A stretch of 64,000 nt of DNA from Sipunculus nudus (Eukaryota; Annelida; Sipuncula; Golfingiida; Sipunculidae): the NCBI GenBank assembly GCA_026874595.1, contig CM049312.1, forward strand, positions 78,343,429 to 78,407,428, written 5' to 3'. A program made the translations under genes and the position numbers. The notes under the pieces are model-generated. The model made no database searches and was not told the DNA's origin. It was given only the letters and a program-made list of their open reading frames with translations. Each line of letters starts with the position of its first letter. Positions within the stretch are counted from its first letter, which is position 1. Positions 59,506-64,000 of the stretch are shown piece by piece.

Positions 59506-62500
59506 GAATTCTTCAGCTGTAAATTGTTAGCTTAAGGATTAGGCAAGTCAGCATTTAAAAAATGGAGGCAGTTATCTCCACCAACAAAGTTAAGCTTAAA
59601 AGTTACACGTCCCATCCTTCTTTACTTATAACCTATTACTTACCGTTTTGTTGTTGGTTGACAACCGTACTTTTGCTTCCCTTGCAACCCATGTTATTGG
59701 GGATGGGGAGACTGATGAAGCCGTCTCCTCAACGTTCAAGGCAGCCTTCAAAATAATGCAAAGTACCAGAACCCATTCAAGAAGTTGCTTGAAACTGAAG
59801 TGTAAGGTAAAGCATTGACAGCTACGGGGCGGTCATTGTTCAGTGAAGACTGGCTTATATTGGTATCCCGTATTTATTTATTCCATCTGAATAAAAGATC
59901 GATCAATGCACAGCGTCATTAGGCGGGTGAAACATTCACGCTGGATAATGACTGCAGCCTGGCAAACTCCATGTCAAAGAACCTATTAACAAAATAAATA
60001 TGTACCTCAGTGAATTATTGAAAGCAAATTATTGTTCGTGCCTTTGGTATGTTTAATTGTGCATTGGTAATAACAGGAGCCTCACTGCAATGGAAATGTA
60101 TCCACAAGAATCAATGGAGTTTGCGTTTGCCTTTATTTTCACATCAAATTTGTTTAATCAAGTATAACATAATTTTTTTATATAACCTGTACCAGACAGT
60201 ACACCGTTCCAGTAGTACCAATCGATTAATAATAAATATTTTTCTTTAAAATGACTATACATACTACCACTAAGAAATCAATAACAAACATAGTTTTTAA
60301 TTGGGATTTATTGGTTTGTAATTTGGATATATGTTTGTTTGTTTGTATGTTGTTACCATAACATCCCTCGTGCAAGAAAAAAAATCACTTGGAAATAAGC
60401 TCAAAAGTGGCTAAAATTCACATTACACTCAATAAAGATTATACAATATAAACGTCGTAAAGGATTTTTTCCCATAGTAAATGTATCGATGAAATTTTCT
60501 TTCATTTTCTAAAAATATAATTTTATATATATATGTTTTTTAAGTTTCTTTATTTTAAGAACCGAGTGAGAGCAAGTGATGTTTTAGAGTACTACAATTC
60601 AATTATACAAAAAACACCTAAAAAGTACTTCTGCAATATTTCTCTCTTGTTTAAAAAAGGAATTCGGGATATATATATTTTTTTAATTCAAAATTTGATT
60701 TTATATTTTGGTTTCAAGTACGTACAAATGATATCAAGCAGCATAAATAGCAATACACAGTGTGATTACTGTAGCGACTACTTGTAGGATTTTCCCCATA
60801 GATAAAACAAAACAACACGGCAATTTGAGTTTTTAATCACCAAAAGGCCGAAAGGTCTTTTCGAATTTGGAATGGTTGTTATAACTTAACAAAAACATAC
60901 TGCCAGTCTATTATTTAAACATAATGGTCAAAGTGACTTGACGAAGTGCCGTCTTATGAGATAAAGGCATATCCGCAAGGTTACTATTGTCTCACCAACT
61001 GCTGGATAGTGGCCACCCTCATCCCATTCAGGCACCAGAGACTAAGTGCCGGGTCTTTCTGCCCTGAACCCTAAGGACCTACTTTAAAATAGGCGGGAGA
61101 AGTAATAACGCCTTTCCGCCTATGTCTGACAGGCAAACATGTGCATGGTAAAACATTTTTCATTTTGTAACAATCCGTTGGAAAGGTGTACACCTAGATG
61201 TTTTCGACATTAGTAGCTGATAAGCAGAAACACACATGACAACAAAAAAGGGAATATTTTACAGGGGATGTTCCATCGACTCCCTATATTTCTTATATTT
61301 TCCAATAAAAATGGTCTACAATTTCTTACACTTTCCTGCATTTGGCCCTCATTTTCCATATTTTCCTGTTAATTCACTGCACAATCGTGGTTCTGATATA
61401 ACAGTATTACTATTGAAAACACTCAGTTCTTTCAGGATGCAAGTGTTCATGTAGGATGGCATGTAAGATGGCAGAATCAGGTTTACACTCAGCAAAGTGT
61501 GACTAAAAATTTGATATAATGGTAGGATGCATCTTTAGCGGAAAGGCCAATTTTGCTGCAGAAAGGCAAACCTGTACTAATGCCTTTCCGTTGGAAAGAT
61601 GACAATTTCAAAGTATTACGATCCCTGAGGGATGGCCTTTAAATGGGTCAGTCCAAATATAAAAGAGGGGTGGTAGGTAGGTTTGATGTCTTCATACTCC
61701 TGTCGGTCTTGCTTTACTGACCTACCTTTGAGATGTGAAGTACGTTGATTAACAATCAAAGACTACAGCCTGTCCTCAGTCTTAAACAGTTTGAGGGTTT
61801 CTCTTAGTAACCGATCATTACCATCAGTTACACTTATAAATGCTGGTGAGCTTAAATGTGTATATATCCAGTCGTCTATGATTTATAACTTGGTTGTTCT
61901 TGTTGGGCAGTTAGTGACGTCACAGTTTGAAACTGACTTCTTTTTCTGGATAGCGGTGTTACACACCTGTTACATCACAGCTTCAGTTGCCACAACTCAT
62001 CGTTATATTTTGTTTCACTTCGACACTTTCTCTCTTGTATATTTTCAGATTTGTTTTCCAATGGTGCACAAGAAATATTTCCTTAGCTTTGTATAAAACA
62101 AGTACTGAGAAATTAAAGAGAAGCTCACAGATGTAATTGTAGAGATTATTCCCCAAAACGTGACAGCATCAGGAAGGAACTCATTGGAAGCAGGTGCATG
62201 TATATTTCTTAGTAGTGTTCATGCCTTCAAAAGGAACAATAACTATTTAAAGGAATCCAGAAAGTTCATTTGGTTTGGATTAAATGTGTCCATTCCATCG
62301 CCGAATTAGCTCACTCTATTTATTCTTCATTTTACCGAGGAAAACAAGCAGGAAGGTGGAACCAGATGTCGTGAAACTAGTTATTACGACCGGTAATCCA
62401 TTCAAATGTTCAAAGTATATTGCGGTATCAACCGAGAATGTTCTATTTAGAATTAGAAAACTTTGAATCCGGATGCAAGTGTCACCAGAATACTTGCTCT

Positions 62501-63514
62501 GCTGGTATTCTACTACAGGTTGGCGATATATTCCAACAAATGTTTCCTTTTTGTATTGGAATCTTTTTCTTATGGTAAACCCGCGCTGTGGTTTCCACTT
62601 ATATTCCTGAGTTAAAATTGCGTTATGGTAACCGGCGTCAACATCTCATTATGTCCCTACTGGTATTTTAACTTCATGGTCCCGGAGCCCACGGTTCTTT
62701 CATGGTCTTAACATGAACAATTTATATATGCAACTAATATTAAAGATTATATTTTAACAGTGGCTGTTTTCCAATACATCACGGGGCACCAAGTACAATC
62801 CGGCTTTTAGCGACGAATGTGTATTGTATGTTTATCATAGCAACCGCATTACAAACAGCACCTTGTTGCCAATGGTAACAAAACATCTAAGCCCACTCTA
62901 ATTGAGGCTTCACAAAATCTGTCCAATGAAGATAATTAAAACAATCAGAAATAAATTGCTTGAGCGTTGTGAATATACATTTGTTCATGCTGATAATACT
63001 GTAAACTCACTGACATCCAGTAAGCCAGACATCACGTCAGGTGCTTATGTTCTCTAAAGCATACCCCCCTGAATGTTGCTTTGAAAAAAGAACTGTTTAT
63101 GTAAAAGCGTCACGCAAACCTCGGATCAGTCAACTGTTTCTGGTCCCTCAGCTGCTGGCTCAGTACTGTCACAGACTGTTAACAGTCTGTGGTTTGATAT
63201 ATACTGCCTAATCCATAAAATAACACAGCTTATATCAGACAGTAAAACCTCGAATTTCTTTAAATCTTATCCCCGAAAATTCGTTTTTCCGAAATTTAAA
63301 ATGAGGAACCGAAATTTACCTCTATTAAATGCTTCGCTGCTTTTTGGATTAAATAGGATTAAAGATGATTAAAATAATCTAAGGAAATAACGTTACTGTA
63401 TGCTGGCATAAGCATGTTAATGCAACGTTGATAATGGTTTCAACAAGGTACCTAACATCGTACTAGCAGTATTCTTCTTGAAAATGTCTGACTTAATCTA
63501 ATCTAAAATTTATG

Positions 63515-63520
<6 letters not shown>
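59506..63520. other. No gene supported
   Basis: Mostly AT-rich. A pair of similar stretches with CCTTTCCG and GGCAAAC motifs lies near 61105-61190 and 61545-61605, perhaps the ends of a small element. An open stretch at about 62108-62310 (EIKEKLTDVIVEIIPQNV at its start) has no splice or family support. Confidence 0.4.

Positions 63521-63521
<1 letters not shown>

Positions 63522-63573
<52 letters not shown>
63522..63573. repeat. (TA)n microsatellite
   Basis: About 26 TA units. Confidence 0.95.
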
Positions 63574-63576
<3 letters not shown>

Positions 63577-64000
63577 GCTATCACTATCACTAAAGGACTC
63601 GACATACATACGGTATTGAAGGGCAGATAACGAATTCATACTCATAGTATTTTGAACCATATTAAGAGCCAACTTTTTTTAAGGACATGGCGTTATGCCA
63701 TTAAGTATATAAAGGGACTGGAGAATCTTAACTAAAAGTAGGAATTCGTCCTTTGTGGCGCACTATTCGGGCACTTCTCATGAGTTTCGTCTTAATAGCG
63801 TCTTATATATGCTTGCTGACGTCTTAAGTCCTGACCGTCTTTCGGCCATCATCACTTCCTGTTATGCCGACTGCCAAATATTGCATGAATCTTATTATGG
63901 ACACGCCTCCAGCGACAAAACCATGTGAAAACCCAAAATAAACAGGTGCCCATTCTTTGAGGTCTACAACAACAAAAATAATCGTTACTATAGAGACTGC

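Noticed and set aside
62108-62310. Open + strand stretch as a possible exon
   Set aside because: No convincing acceptor or donor, no recognised motif and no second copy.

Overview
The window is eukaryotic, from an animal nuclear genome. Genes are split by introns, there is AT-rich non-coding DNA with many microsatellites, and transposon remains are dense. Several dispersed repeats resemble families I associate with bivalve molluscs: a Helentron 3' end with GGCCCATGGGCC, a repeat ending in a run of GACGG/GACGCC motifs, and a 'CCCATGGGGG' repeat. A marine mollusc, probably a bivalve, is therefore the best guess. It is an inference from remembered repeat families, not from a search.

The only protein genes I can support well are two tandem paralogues of a class-I-type glutamine synthetase of the lengsin/PuuA-like family, both on the + strand. 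Each has two visible coding exons, a 145-nt exon 1 and a 1184-nt exon 2, joined by a phase-1 intron, and each encodes 442 residues. Copy 1 is at 8721-8865 plus 11207-12390. Copy 2 is at 33827-33971 plus 39075-40258. A third, dead exon 1 sits at 30158-30302; it has a frameshift, no splice donor and a decayed TATA box. The shared downstream flank occurs as four pieces (about 495-1900, 12407-15345, 24900-25305 and 41959-42480). The window is therefore a slice through a tandem array, with another unit probably lying to the left. One orphan terminal coding exon with an IQ-like motif lies on the minus strand at 53568-53713.

Most of the rest is mobile DNA. About 5.0-7.1 kb is a decayed Gypsy-type gag-pol (-). 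17.6-24.3 kb is a decayed Helentron (+) with a protease-like domain, basic coil, Rep, helicase and C-terminal endonuclease. 25.4-29.6 kb is a Tx1/L1-like LINE (-), and 47.8-50.5 kb is a second, more decayed LINE (-). 40274-41950 and 44104-44596 are non-autonomous hAT-like insertions with 8-bp target duplications. There are also several TIR/foldback elements, tRNA-derived SINEs, minisatellites and (TA)n tracts. Stretches not listed as features showed no supportable gene on reading both strands.

Functionally, the two synthetase paralogues keep the glutamate, histidine and arginine motifs of the GS-I active site, so they may be active ATP-dependent gamma-glutamyl ligases. No other gene in the window points to a pathway. 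The transposons matter mainly as agents that duplicated and broke up the array; the paralogous flanks serve as natural 'empty sites' that let some insertions be dated and delimited.
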